Source: Tetragonia tetragonoides (Eukaryota > Streptophyta > Magnoliopsida > Caryophyllales > Aizoaceae). From it: a stretch of DNA of 64,000 nucleotides. The notes beneath the pieces were generated by a model that saw nothing but the letters and a program-made list of their open reading frames with translations, was not told the origin of the DNA and ran no database searches. The DNA lies in the NCBI GenBank assembly GCA_038025085.1, contig CM076148.1, positions 39,672,871 through 39,736,870 of the forward strand. The letters run 5' to 3'. Of the stretch, positions 46,351 to 58,300 are shown piece by piece. Both the position numbers and the translations under genes were made by a program. Positions within the stretch are counted from its first letter, which is position 1, and each line of letters starts with the position of its first letter.

Positions 46351-46962
46351 AATAGAATGCACCTTACAAAAAAGCTTTATATATTGAGTTTGGTCTATCC
46401 TCAAACGCACTTTTTTTTACCAACAAGTGATTGAAAGTGTAAAATAGTTCGTCACTGTAAAGTCAAGAATTCGACTCTTATGAATAAAAAAAACTAATTA
46501 AAAGTAATTTAGCGATTTTAGAACATGATTAATCTTGACCATTAATCACTCTTGGAGAATGCTCAATTTTAACTCGTCACGGTCACCCAATACTGTTCTT
46601 GACGACCTTGAGCACTGTAATCAATTACTCTCAAAACACATAAACATGAACTCCGAAATTTCGGTGCCTCGATTCTTGTGATTCCACAATTTTCCATTCC
46701 AATTTCTTAGTTCCCTGTCCCACAAAAACGCTCCTTTACATGAACTTTTTCTCTATGCAATGCAATAAACACTTTTCCATATTAACCTTTGTAGACTTTG
46801 CTTTTGTTCTCTTCCCTTCTTTTCAACATTTTCACTTTGATAGTATGTTAGAGAATCTCTAGGACAATCAAAGCTCCAAACTTTTCTACATTTTCACAAA
46901 CAAAAGGAGAGAAACAAGTAAAAATTGTAAGGTAGAGAAGAAACAAAAAAAAAAAAAAAAAA

Positions 46963-49126
46963 ATGGGGTCTTCTTCTGGGAATAATAATTTTCTCACTGT
47001 TGTGGCTAAAAACTTTGATGTCCTTGCTGGGTATGTCACTGTTTTCTCCCTTCATTTTCCTGATATTTTCTCTGATTTTACAATTTTTTAACCTATTTTT
47101 TGTAATTTTTAGAAAATTTCTCTGTTGTTTTTAGTTTTTACCACCTGAACTGAAAGAATAATCCATTTATGTGTTATGTGATTTGCATTTTGCAGGCCTG
47201 TTGTTGCTCTTGTTTATCCCCTGTAAGTTTATTTTCTTTCTCCTCATTTCATTCAGTTACTGTAAAAACATACTGTTTCTGCAATTTATATGTACAGTAT
47301 TTATTTTGGTCTGTTCTGAGCTGTTTTCTTCTTGGTGTTTTTGGTTGGGGGTTACTGGTACATTTTGAGCTGTGCTGTCACATGTGCTGTTTATTATGCA
47401 TATCTGGATTTTTTTTTGGTAAGGTTATAGGCTTATAGCTAGTTTGAAATTTGAATGTAAGGGCTGCTATATATGTAAAGCTAAGAAGTGGCGTGTAAAA
47501 TGCCTGAAAAAATATGTGCTACTTGGTGTTATTTATTTATACTGTGATTGTTCTTCCTAGTTGTAAGGTCATGTCACTGTGTCACACTAGCAAGTTCCAA
47601 ACGAGATGAACGGGCTATATATGTTGTCCGGTGTCCACTTACCCTTAGGAGTATGTTGTTGTAAGTTGTAACGCTCGGAAATATATTCAGGACATCCTAT
47701 CCGTGAGACTTAATCAGCGAGGGGTTAGCTCAGCTGGCAAAACCTTTGAGATCTATTTGAGGGGTTCCAGGTTCGAGTCCTCTTAATTAGGGGCCACTGG
47801 AGGTTGTCATGGTTGTTAACCTTTAGGGCTCATGTGATTAGTCAAGCAAAAATAATCAGCGAGGGCAGCAACATTGCACTTTTATTAGCCACCATATTCT
47901 GATCTGTAGAGCTGTTGTACATGTTTTAACCGGTTCTGTCATTGTGCTTAATTAACAATAGACATGGTCCAGTTTCTGATTTAAGACCATCATCCTATTC
48001 ATGATATGGATCAGTGAGGGAAATGACAACTGTATTTGGTCACCATTTTCTGATTTGTTGTACGTTTAACCAGTTTTGGTTCTGTCATAATGGTGAATTT
48101 CCTAGAAGTGGGCAACAGTTTCTCCCTACATTGTGCTTAATAAATAACAGAAATGATCATCCACTGTTTGATTTTTATAGATATGCTTCAATCAGAGCTA
48201 TAGAGAGCGGTTCACGGGTAGACGATCAACAATGGCTTACATATTGGGTCTTATATTCCTTGATCACCCTCTTTGAACTTTCATTTGCCAAAGTCCTTGA
48301 ATGGTAAGCAACTTCTCTGAGTTTCATTTCATTTATATAACAAATGTTCATGGACAATTATTAATCAAAACTTCAAAGCATACATTTCATTTGCTCTGAT
48401 TTTTCGTATAGCTGTAGTACATTTTAGTTTATGATGAGTTATACCAACAGATTGTTCACTATAGCTAAATTGTACTACTGCAACAATTGTACCAAATGAT
48501 TTCGTAGCGAGCTATAACATTTGAGAAGAAGTAGTTTCAATTTGTGTCCAGTTCATATTACTTGCCATAACTTAATTTCAATTCAATTGTTTGTTCAGGT
48601 TTCCGATTTGGAGTTACGCTAAGCTTTTCTTCACATGCTGGCTAGTCCTGCCTCAATTCAACGGCGCAACTTATGTCTATAAGCATTTCATTAGGCCTTT
48701 CTATATGAACCCTCAAATCTCAACTTCTACCATGTGGTATGTACCCAAAAAGAGCCTATTCAGCAAACAAGACGACATTTTAACCGCTGCAGAGAGGTAC
48801 ATTGAACAGAACGGAACAGGCGCATTTGAGAGACTCATTAGAAAGGTAACCATTTCTTGATGGCCGGAATTGCTAGTATGATCTAACATGCAGTTTTGTT
48901 ATCGAACGTTGACTCTATTCATGTGAAGTGCTATTGCATTTGCATAGGCGGAGTAGCCCCCTAGGGTTATATACTAGAGCGTATTTGCTCTTTCGGTTTT
49001 CTGTTAATACATTATACAGGTACTAATTGCTTCTTTTCTTGGTTATTTTCATTACAGGCTGATAGAGAAGTAAAGGCAAGGAAAAGCCACTACATGGGTT
49101 ATGAGGAAGTTGACAGATATTATTAA
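46963..49126 (+). CDS. HVA22-like protein (TB2/DP1, REEP family)
   Basis: Five exons with GT-AG borders and consistent phases: 46963-47030, 47196-47222 (27 bp), 48181-48303, 48599-48845 and 49058-49126. Total 534 bp gives 177 residues, the usual length for HVA22a-type proteins. The start (MGSSSGNNNFLTVVAKNFDV) follows a purine-rich leader with an A-tract. The TB2/DP1/HVA22 core holds GPVVALVYPLYAS (across the 27-bp exon), WLTYWVLYSLITLFEL and WSYAKLFFTCWLVLPQFNGA, two hydrophobic hairpins, then YVYKHFIRPF and a soluble charged tail. The family shapes tubular endoplasmic reticulum and in plants is often induced by abscisic acid and stress (family knowledge; no ABA element was identified here). 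Intron 2 contains a SINE. No damage is seen. Confidence 0.95.
47711..47865 (+). mobile_element. tRNA-derived SINE in HVA22 intron 2, with 13-bp target duplication
   Basis: The identical 13-mers TAATCAGCGAGGG (47711-47723 and 47853-47865) flank about 130 bp. This begins with a tRNA-like promoter (A-box TAGCTCAGCTGG, B-box GGTTCGAGTCC) and ends GTCAAGCAAAAA. The body (GGAGGTTGTCATGG, then GTTAACCTTTAGGGCTCAT) matches the SINE at 53078-53237. Confidence 0.88.
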
Positions 49127-50189
49127 CATAGCTATATATGACTGCTGTTTAGTTAAATTTAGGTGGCTTGCTTTGCTGCTCGCTCGTTACTAATTTTGCT
49201 GCACCGTACCCCTGAATTTGGATGTACATACTATGTTGTGTGAGCAACTGACCATTAACTTTCAGCTCTGACTGGTACTCCCTCAGTCCCTCTCCATGGA
49301 CATTTTGTGTATTTTGCATTATTAGAGTCCTTTCTTATATTAAAGAACCCGAAAAAAGAGCCCCCTTTAAATTTCATTTTTGGATTTAAGATGAAGAGAA
49401 TTTAGGATGTACTCTAAGGGGGCGTTTGGTTGGGGGTATTAAAGAAAGGGAAAGGTAAACAACAGTGCTGATTCCCTTTGTATGTGTTTGGTTACAAAAA
49501 GCGCGAATCACATTACCTTTTTTCTGATATGTTTATCCTGTTTTGGGGGTTCATAAATGTTTGCTCATAAGGCATGACGGATCTCCGAACAGCAGTTAGA
49601 AGGATGAAGATGAGAGTCATGTCATTCACAGTTTCACACGGATCACTGATTGAATAGTTTCTATTAGTATAACCAACTAATCTACAGGTCTCCTTTCCCT
49701 AGCTATGTGTATGAGTATGACTAACATAAATTAGGTTTCATTTGCTGAGAGTTACTTATCTAGCAACCATAACAAAATTTATATTCGAGTAATTTTGAGG
49801 ACAGTTTGATTTCTTGTCTTTATGCATGCATAATGGTTTATATGAGAAGATCAAGAAGTATATTCATGGAATCTGTACATTTCAACTGAATGGGGGCTAT
49901 GAGTTCTTTATACTCAAAAAGGGTTTTGCTTAATTTTCATGGCCAGTAAACAGTATGTTACATTTCTAATTTACATAATTGAGATGTGTATAGGGAAGGA
50001 AGTTACGGATATAGACAATCATTCGTTTTGAAACCCGATGATAGACCTTAAAATGAATGTCAACTAGCTTAATCGTTAAGTTTCTAAATATTAGTCCGAG
50101 CAAAAAAAAAAGCTTCTAAGTATTAGTACTAGGGACACAAGCATCAAGCATGGCCTATGGCCCATAAGATAAATCTACCCTCAATCCTG
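49127..50189. other. Intergenic, no gene seen
   Basis: Downstream flank of the HVA22-like gene. A GGGGGCGTTTGGTTGGGGG motif near 49419 resembles one end of a MITE; no partner end was found. Confidence 0.45.
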
Positions 50190-50480
50190 AAATTGAAAGG
50201 GACGAGCCTTGAACCCCAAACCTCAAAATTGGTGGTGTGAGAGATATATCAACTAAGCTCCCCACTTACCAACAAGGGTGGTGGTTTAGTGGTCCCAAAC
50301 TTACTCCCAAGTGATTTGGTAAGCTAAAGTCATGGGTTCGAATCCCCAATCCCCCATGCCTTATGTCTGCTGGCTTCTAGGAGATATGATAGCTCATTGT
50401 TGGTGCTACGTTGATGAGGTCAGTGCTTGCGCTAGTTATTCAGTTAATTTGATATGTTCGCTGTTGAACATGAGAGTTTG
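50190..50480. repeat. Two adjacent tRNA-like (SINE-type) promoters, head to head
   Basis: The minus strand at 50275-50195 reads GGGGAGCTTAGTTGATATAT and GGGGTTCAAGGCTCG, diverged A- and B-boxes. The plus strand from 50283 reads GGTTTAGTGGTCCC and then GGGTTCGAATCCCC (50335-50348), a good B-box. Either could head a SINE. Neither shows a clear tail or target duplication. Confidence 0.4.
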
Positions 50481-50714
50481 AACATGATGTAGCGGGGTGC
50501 TTCAATCGCCATTCACTTGCACCCTCTTTTTTGAAGGGGAAAAAAAAAACACTAGGCTCTCTACTTTTGCTCAATGAGTATTTTAAGCATTATAACTCTT
50601 TAGCCCCCTCCTAAAAAAAGGAAAATTTAAAATAAAAAGGAAACAGAAAAATGCAATGGGGGTGTCACGTAAGTCATGCCAACTGTTCTAGAAACCACAA
50701 AAAGAATACAAAAA

Positions 50715-50995
50715 CTTGTGTGGACTTAGTTCATGGTGGACCAATACTTGGAGTTACCCCCTATTTTATCTGGAGCCACCCCCCTCTAAAAGTGGAGCCA
50801 CCCTACTTCACCTAAAGACACCTCTCAAATTTATACTTGACACCACCCTTACTTCACCTGGAGTCACCCTCTACTTTACCTGGAGCCACCCTTTACTCCA
50901 CCTGGCCCCTCAAAATACTTCACCTGGCCCCTCAAAATTACTTTAGAACCACTTCTCAAAATTACTTGGTCCACGGTGGACTAAGTCCACACAAG
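50715..50995. mobile_element. Inverted-repeat element (MITE-like), 281 bp
   Basis: The ends are inverted copies of about 30 bp, starting CTTGTGTGGACTTAGT and ending ACTAAGTCCACACAAG, with about three mismatches further in. The interior is a diverged tandem array of CTTCACCTGGAGCCACCC-like units on the plus strand. No target duplication is obvious. Confidence 0.65.
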
Positions 50996-51003
50996 ACATG
51001 CTG

Positions 51004-51032
51004 CAAAAAAAAAAAAAAAAAAAAAAAAAAAA
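51004..51032. repeat. Poly-A homopolymer
   Basis: About 28 consecutive A. The short lysine-rich ORFs over it are artefacts. From here to 51998 lies the probable promoter and 5' leader of the PRAF-like gene; its transcription start is not identifiable. Confidence 0.9.
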
Positions 51033-51998
51033 CATATACAAACGAGGCCCACAGAATATCAAAATCGGGCCCAAAATCCGTTACTTTTGGGCCTACCCGT
51101 TACTAAAGAGTAAAGACAAGATTAAAAAAAGAGACGGTCCAAGTCTCAAGGTTTTTATTTTATTTCATTTTCCAGGTGAGACTTCTGTTGCTTTTGCTTA
51201 TGTGGCAGCACCCCAACGGAAAACTGGCTTTCTCTCTCCTGTAAGAAAACGACTGTTCATCGCCTTCATTTCTGCTGACATTACAATTACAATTCACATA
51301 CAGAAGAGAGAGAATCTAGAGAGAGAAAACAAAACAAAAAGGGCACGTTAACCCTTCAACTTTAACCTAACCTAACAATTCAATTGCCTATACATTTTCA
51401 ATCGAAGACGAAATTTTTTGAGATAAATTTTTTGATCTGTTCGTTTTATTGTAATGCTAAATTGGAGCTGAAAGTCAAAATTCTCAAGCAATCAATCGAA
51501 GTTCGTTCGTCGTTGATTATTCGATTATTTTCGAAGCACTGGGGGCAATGTAGGTAAATTTTCGTATCATAATTGAAGCTTATTCACAAATTTCCAAGAG
51601 TTTGATGATAAATTTGGGTCGTAATTTGAAGCATATTCGCAATTTTCAAGTGTTGATGATCGAGAATCGTGTTTATTTCTACATTTAGGGTTGAATAATT
51701 TTGTTTAGAGAGCTGATAACTGGTGAAGTTTTGAGTTTGTGGAATTATTAATTGGAAGGGTTTTAGGAGAATATATGAGCTGTGAGATTGTGAAGTATTT
51801 TCTGTTATATGATGAAGATGATGATGGTCTATAGAGCTCGTGAGGTTCATACACTACGATGATTGTCAAGGATTGTTTGGTGTTTTTATGGGGTTAGAAG
51901 TTAAGTTGCAGAGTTTTAGTATTTTTAGTCATTTCTGGAATTCTAGAAATGGGTAATTGTTCGAGTTCAAAGCGAGGAAGCTGGATTTTGCAACTTAA

Positions 51999-52292
51999 AT
52001 GGGTGATTCGCAGAGGGGTGGCCCCGCAGAAAGGGACGTTGAACAGGTAGTAATTCATTCCCTTAGTTTGTTTGATTTGCATTTATCATGTTTGTTAAAC
52101 TACAGTATATTGTAAGTAAGGATATAGCCTAGGATGCATGTATACTTTCCCTGGGTACATATATGATATATAGAATGAAGAATCATAGCTAAGAATGGCT
52201 CAACCCTAGATGGAAGCTTGGCGCCTTATGTTTATAAACTTAAATTACATGTTTACTTATATATTCCACAACAACAGCAACAACAACAACAA

Positions 52293-52323
<31 letters not shown>

Positions 52324-55300
52324 CTAGTAAGTATCCTGTCGAGGGTGGGGTCTAGGGAATTCAAGATGTACATAGCCTTACCCCTAAGTAGTCTCCTAGT
52401 AGAAATTATATGTCTGTGATACTCTATTACACCCCCTCAACTTGGTTGGGCGGGCGTACTGGCAAACGAACGGCCTTAAGGAATTCAAAGTGTTGCGGAG
52501 ATAGCGACTTGGTCAAATTGTCTGTAATTTGGATTTTGGAACTTAGTTGCAATGTACTTGACCACCAAGTCACCATGAGCCACACGTTCACGGACAAAAT
52601 GATATTTACCTTGATATGCTTGCTACAATCCAAGCACAGATTGAGTAAGACATGTATCACAATATTTATGTATTCTAATGTCCTCTATCAGATAGATGTT
52701 ACTCGTTGTAATGGAAACCTATTTAGTAATACTGTAGTAGCCATTCTATCTCTGAAGGAGATAAGCATTCATGTCGGAGCTATAATTACGTTTTACAGAT
52801 GTCACAAACTTTTGTGCATATGTGGGTGGGTTTTGGATTGGTATAGGCCTATGTTGCATGGTCATAGACTCGATCACAAGGGGCGTGTTAAAAGTGAATA
52901 AGAAAATGTTAGAATAGATGGGTTAATCATGAATTCGTGAGTGGTACTTAATTCTGATTTCGTGGAATACCCCTCCCCTTACCCACCCACAAGAAAGAGA
53001 GAAAACACACACCACTCCCGTGAAGTATGTTGCTTTGTTACTACTATGTTTCCCAGACCTATTGACTCCAGAGAGTTTTCTTTTAGATGACATAGGTATC
53101 CAAGCTTTTGCTTGACTTTTCCCATGGGCCCTGAAGTTAACGTCCAGGAAAACCTCCATCGGCACGGAGGGGACTCGAACTTGGGACCTCTTGAATAGAA
53201 CTCGGAGGTCTTACCAACTGAGCTACCCCCTCAGGGTTTGACTCCAGAAAGTGATAAAGAACAAATAGGAAACACTGAACTGGTTGATTTTTGTTGTATA
53301 TTGCCAAAAGATCACAGAGTATCAACTTTGTGATGTGAAGATGTCCGTCACAAAAAATTAAAGTGAACTTCTGTCGTGCTATAGCATCTGTAAGCCTGTG
53401 ATGCTGTATGATGAAGGTTATGTGCCTCAATACAGAAGTCCTGCAAAGTGAAAGCGCTTGCATGCTGGTAAGGGGGTTTATGTGAGGGTAAGTAGGGAAA
53501 AAGGGGGGGGGGGGCACTGTAACCATGAAGAATGCAAAATTCCTGGAGGGAATGCTGGTAGCAGCATAAGTAGACTTCAGACTTCAAATGCGGTCTGCAG
53601 TCTTATCACTTTCACCTGGTGGGTTCTGCCTTCAGAATAGCTATTTTTAGCTCTAGATCTTCTAGAGGGCAAAGTTAGGTGGTTTTCCGGATACAGGGGA
53701 TTGATCAATCTCTAAAGGGCACTAAGATAAAAATAATTGACTTCCAATTTCTCCTTTTCAATAACCTAGTCCATGGTGAAATATCAAGCGGGGATTGGTT
53801 AATGTCTCCGTTTGTGGAAGGACATCCTGCTTTGTTAATGATCAGTTTGAAGATTTATGTTGAAACTTGATAAGTTGTACTCCCATGATATCATAAATTA
53901 TGTCCTCTAGGTTTAACTAGTGAAAAATTAGTTCAAAAATTATTTTCTTTTATGCAGCCAAGAAAGTACAATTAGCTTCCTTTATCCTCAAAACAATCAC
54001 AACAATTTGGCCAAAATATGTTACACATTGACTGCTGTGGATGACCTAGACATAATATTGCTCTTGGACCAGTTTTCTCCAGTAGCCATATATTGCTTTC
54101 AGATATAATGATTTTCAACAAATAAAGTTCAACTTATTTTCAGGCCATCACAGCATTGAAGAAAGGGGCAACTTTGCTGAAGTATGGGCGAAGAGGGAAG
54201 CCTAAGTTTTGCCCATTTCGACTTTCCAGTGTAAGTTTTTGTATGTCTCTGTGCTTGACACGTCTTATTAAGATGATAGTTGTTTTTCTGACCATTTTTA
54301 TTTCGGTTTTGTGACATTGATGTAATGCATCAATGACAGCAGAAGTGGGTAAAAAAAAGTAAAAAACTGATTTTGTGCTTGCTGATTAGTTTTAAAGTTC
54401 AGGACTAACAGCCACAGGTCACTTTGAGGCACCCAGAGAGCTGTTTTTTTTTGTCCTTTTAAATGCACTTTTTCTTTTGCTTCCTTATCAGTATTGGTAT
54501 TTGATATAGTCCATGGTTATTTAAAAAAAAATCCAGTACGACCTTGTTTCCTTGCATCCTTCTTCCTTCCACCACTACCTACCTTCCCCTTGTCATAGTC
54601 TCTCTGTTGGAGTGGAGGGTTGTTTTAGTTAAGACAGATATCTTTTATGTATCTTTGATTGACTTTCTGCTTTATACATTGGGTTATCAGGATGAATCAT
54701 TATTGATATGGTACTCTGGAAAGGAGGAAAAACAACTTAAACTCAGTCAAGTTTCAAGGATTATTCCCGGACAGAGAACTGTAAGTATTACCTTCCACAT
54801 GGCGATAATTAATAGATTGTCTTACACAAGAAAAGAGTCACTTTTGGGGATACTAAGCCACATGTCTTAGTAAGTCCCCCTTAGCTTTTTATTGTTTGAG
54901 TAGTAACAGGTCAATCTGCATCTTTCTAATCGAGGATATAACAAAGAAAACCTCTTCTATCCGACCTCCTTTCGCCATATATGGGAGTGTTGTGGTGACT
55001 TACGGGAATTACATTGTATGATACAGTACACATCGAAAAAAATCTTAGTTGCACAAAAGAATGCTCCACCAAGTTGAATAGACTAGTCACTACTACAGTG
55101 AAGTCTTGGGGTACTCTACGAGAGATCCTGCAGTACTGCTTATAAGATCCGTGCTAGGAAGTTTTTTGCTTTATAGAGTGGCAATCTTTGGCCTGAGTTG
55201 TGACTGAGATGATGTTCAAAGTGGTCGACTTGTCATAGTGAGAGGAGGGTGGATGTGAGGGGCCAGTCTACTGCCTTGTCCCTCTGCATAAGGTCGTTGG

Positions 55301-58300
55301 TGTCTGTCAAAGGTGCCTCCTATACTGTCATCCTCCAACACACAAAATACAGCTCCAGCGATGTAGCAGGCAACTATGGAATAAATGGAACATTAGGAGA
55401 CCTCAAAATAGAACTCGGAGTTGAATCAACCTATGTGACATATCAAACTAGATATGTAGACAAAGGATATATAGGGAGAAAAAAAAAGTGACAAAGCTAA
55501 GATGTCTTAATGGAAGGTCTTCAACAAAAAAATTCTAGAAACTTTATTTTGTGCAAATATTGGGTTTTGACGTCGAAGGAGGGTTATTGCTCCAGAAAGT
55601 AACTGTTCAGAGGATCTGATGGTCGTCTTTGCAGTAACCGCCTGTAACTGGCCATGTTTTGAATCTTGATTGAAAATTGTGTTGTAGGAAGCATGAGATT
55701 GTACAGAGGTCAGAGGTGTACCCTCATATGTCTTCCATTATGTTAGGCTCATCTGCTCATAAATGTGTTTTTCTCATCAATCAATCAATTGTTCAAGTAT
55801 GCATCAAAACATTAGTTTTATACTTATTTCATTCAGAGTTTTATCATTCAAATATTCGTTTCTATTCAACAGAACTATATTTTGTCATCACCCACAAAGG
55901 GGAGGGTGGTAAGGGAGCTTCTTGTGTAGGTCCATATCATAGCATTGGTGTTTTTCCTGCCAATGGAAGTATAACTTTTTTCTTTTGATAATTTATTTTT
56001 TCTGGGGTGGGGGGAGGGAGGGGTGGGGTTGGGAGGTGGGCAGAGAGGCTACATACAAATCATTTTTCAATATTCAGAGTAGACAGTAGAGGATGGCCTG
56101 GTGAGGCCTATGGGGCTGTGGATTATCATTTATGTAATTTTTAGGTATGGCAAGTGTCTTTGGGAGCACATTTTTCCAATGCCCTTTAATTGGATCCTTC
56201 TACGCATGCAAGTGCTAGCGATATTTTCTGTGTACTTGAAATATATTGCACTACCTGTAGGAGATCCGGTTCTTTGGGTGAGAGTTGAAGCTGCAATTTT
56301 GTACCTTGTTCCTATTAGTTCCCTAAGGGTCCATCTAACTTACTAATGTGTTGGGCTGAGAACATTATTTTCTATGTTATATGTTATGTTGTATTTATCA
56401 TATGATTGAACTTCTGAGTTGATGAACTCAGGATGTATCACATCATAAATCCGTATATTTGTCAATTGGCTCAAGAATTACTGTATGATTATGTGGTAAT
56501 ATTATTATTCATGCCTTCTACGTTTTCAATAGGTTGTTGTTCCCAATCATATGTGTTAGATGCATTACTTTCCCTTTATTTCAGGCAATTTTCCAGCGAT
56601 ATCCCCGACCAGAAAAGGAGTATCAATCATTTTCACTTATATATACTGATAGATCTTTGGATTTGGTGAGTCTATCTATCATAGCCAAAAGTTTTTCTGA
56701 ATGTCTGAACAGAGGATCACTTTCAGCATATGTAACTTCAGAAATTAATGATGTTGGGAGTACTTGATATTTATAAAATCCCTTGATATGCAGAATCAAA
56801 TTATGATATGCCTCTAACAATTGGAACTGTTTGTAACATTCTCACAATCTTTTCTGTGGTCCTCGATAGATATGCAAGGACAAGGAAGAGGCTGAAGTTT
56901 GGTTTGTTGCTCTCAAGGCGCTAATTCCCGGTAGCGGCTGGCGTAAGTGGAGAAATGATGCAAGAGAGAGCAGTAGTACATCAACAGATGGTTCAAACAC
57001 TCGACGATTTCATCAATCGCTTTCATCATTGGTCTGTGATAGATTCTGTATGCTGTATATATTAAGATTGAAATTAACTTGCAGGTCTTATATACACTTT
57101 TGTTTTGACATTAGGAAGCTGGGGATGCTCTGTGTCAAAATCCTACTGAAAGCCCTCCACCAACTGGACTGGGGAAGGCATTTTCAGACATAATACTATA
57201 TACTGCATCATCGAAAAGCTTTAGTCAGGATGAGTTGTCCACAAATTATGCCAGTTTACCATCAGCTGCCAGTGTTGAAGGCCGACACTCAGCATCTGAT
57301 AATTGTAGGGTTAGTTTATCAAGTGTGGTAAGTTCATCAAGTCAGGGATCCTGTCATGATGATTTTGATTCTTTGGGTGATGTTTTCATCTGGGGTGAAA
57401 GCATTGGTGAGGGGATCCTGGGTGGTGGCACTGTCAGAGTTGGTGGTTCACTCAATAGCAAGTCTGATGCTCTTTTGCCCAAAGTAGTGGAATCTGCAGT
57501 GGTCCTTGATGTTCATCATATAGCTTGTGGTGTCAGGCATGCAGCATTGGTCACTAAGCAAGGGGAAATCTTTACTTGGGGGGAGGAGTCTGGAGGCAGG
57601 CTAGGTCATGGCATAGAAGTTGATGTTTCCCATCCAAAGCTTATTGATGGTTTTAGTGGCATGAACATTGAACTAGTGGCATGTGGAGAGTATCATACTT
57701 GTGCTGTGACCACTTCTGGGGATCTTTTCACGTGGGGGGATGGTACATGTAATTCTGGTTTGCTTGGACATGGAAGTGAGACTGGTCACTGGATTCCTAA
57801 AAGAGTATGTGGACCTTTGGATGGTATGCAAGTATCATATGTCTCTTGTGGACCTTGGCACACTGCTGTAATTCTGTCAAGTGGTCAGCTGTTTACATTT
57901 GGAGACGGGACTTTTGGGGTCCTGGGGCATGGAGATCGCATCAGCTCGGTTTATCCAAGGCAAGTTTTGGCCTTGCGAGGATTACGAACGTTGAGGGTGG
58001 CTTGTGGTGCTTGGCATACTGCTGCAATAATTGAGGTGATGATAAGTGAATCTTCAAGCGCTACTTCCTCTTTCTCAGCAACAGGGAAGCTCTTTACCTG
58101 GGGTGAAGGGGATAAAGGCCAGCTTGGACATGGTGATAAAGAAGCTAGACTTGTGCCTGAGAGTGTAGCGGCACTAATGGACATAAATTTCTTCAAAGTA
58201 GCATGTGGATGTGAACTCACAGTAGCTCTCACAATCTCTGGACGGGTTTATACAATGGGCAGTACTGCTTATGGACAAATGGGATGCCCCATAGCTTATG

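Noticed and set aside
50998..51351. Lysine-rich ORF upstream of PRAF
   Set aside because: Begins in a poly-A tract and has no domain; most likely leader or promoter sequence.
55249..56346. Several 80-100-codon plus-strand ORFs in PRAF intron 3
   Set aside because: No recognisable domains, not in phase with flanking exons, and consistent with chance ORFs in an intron.
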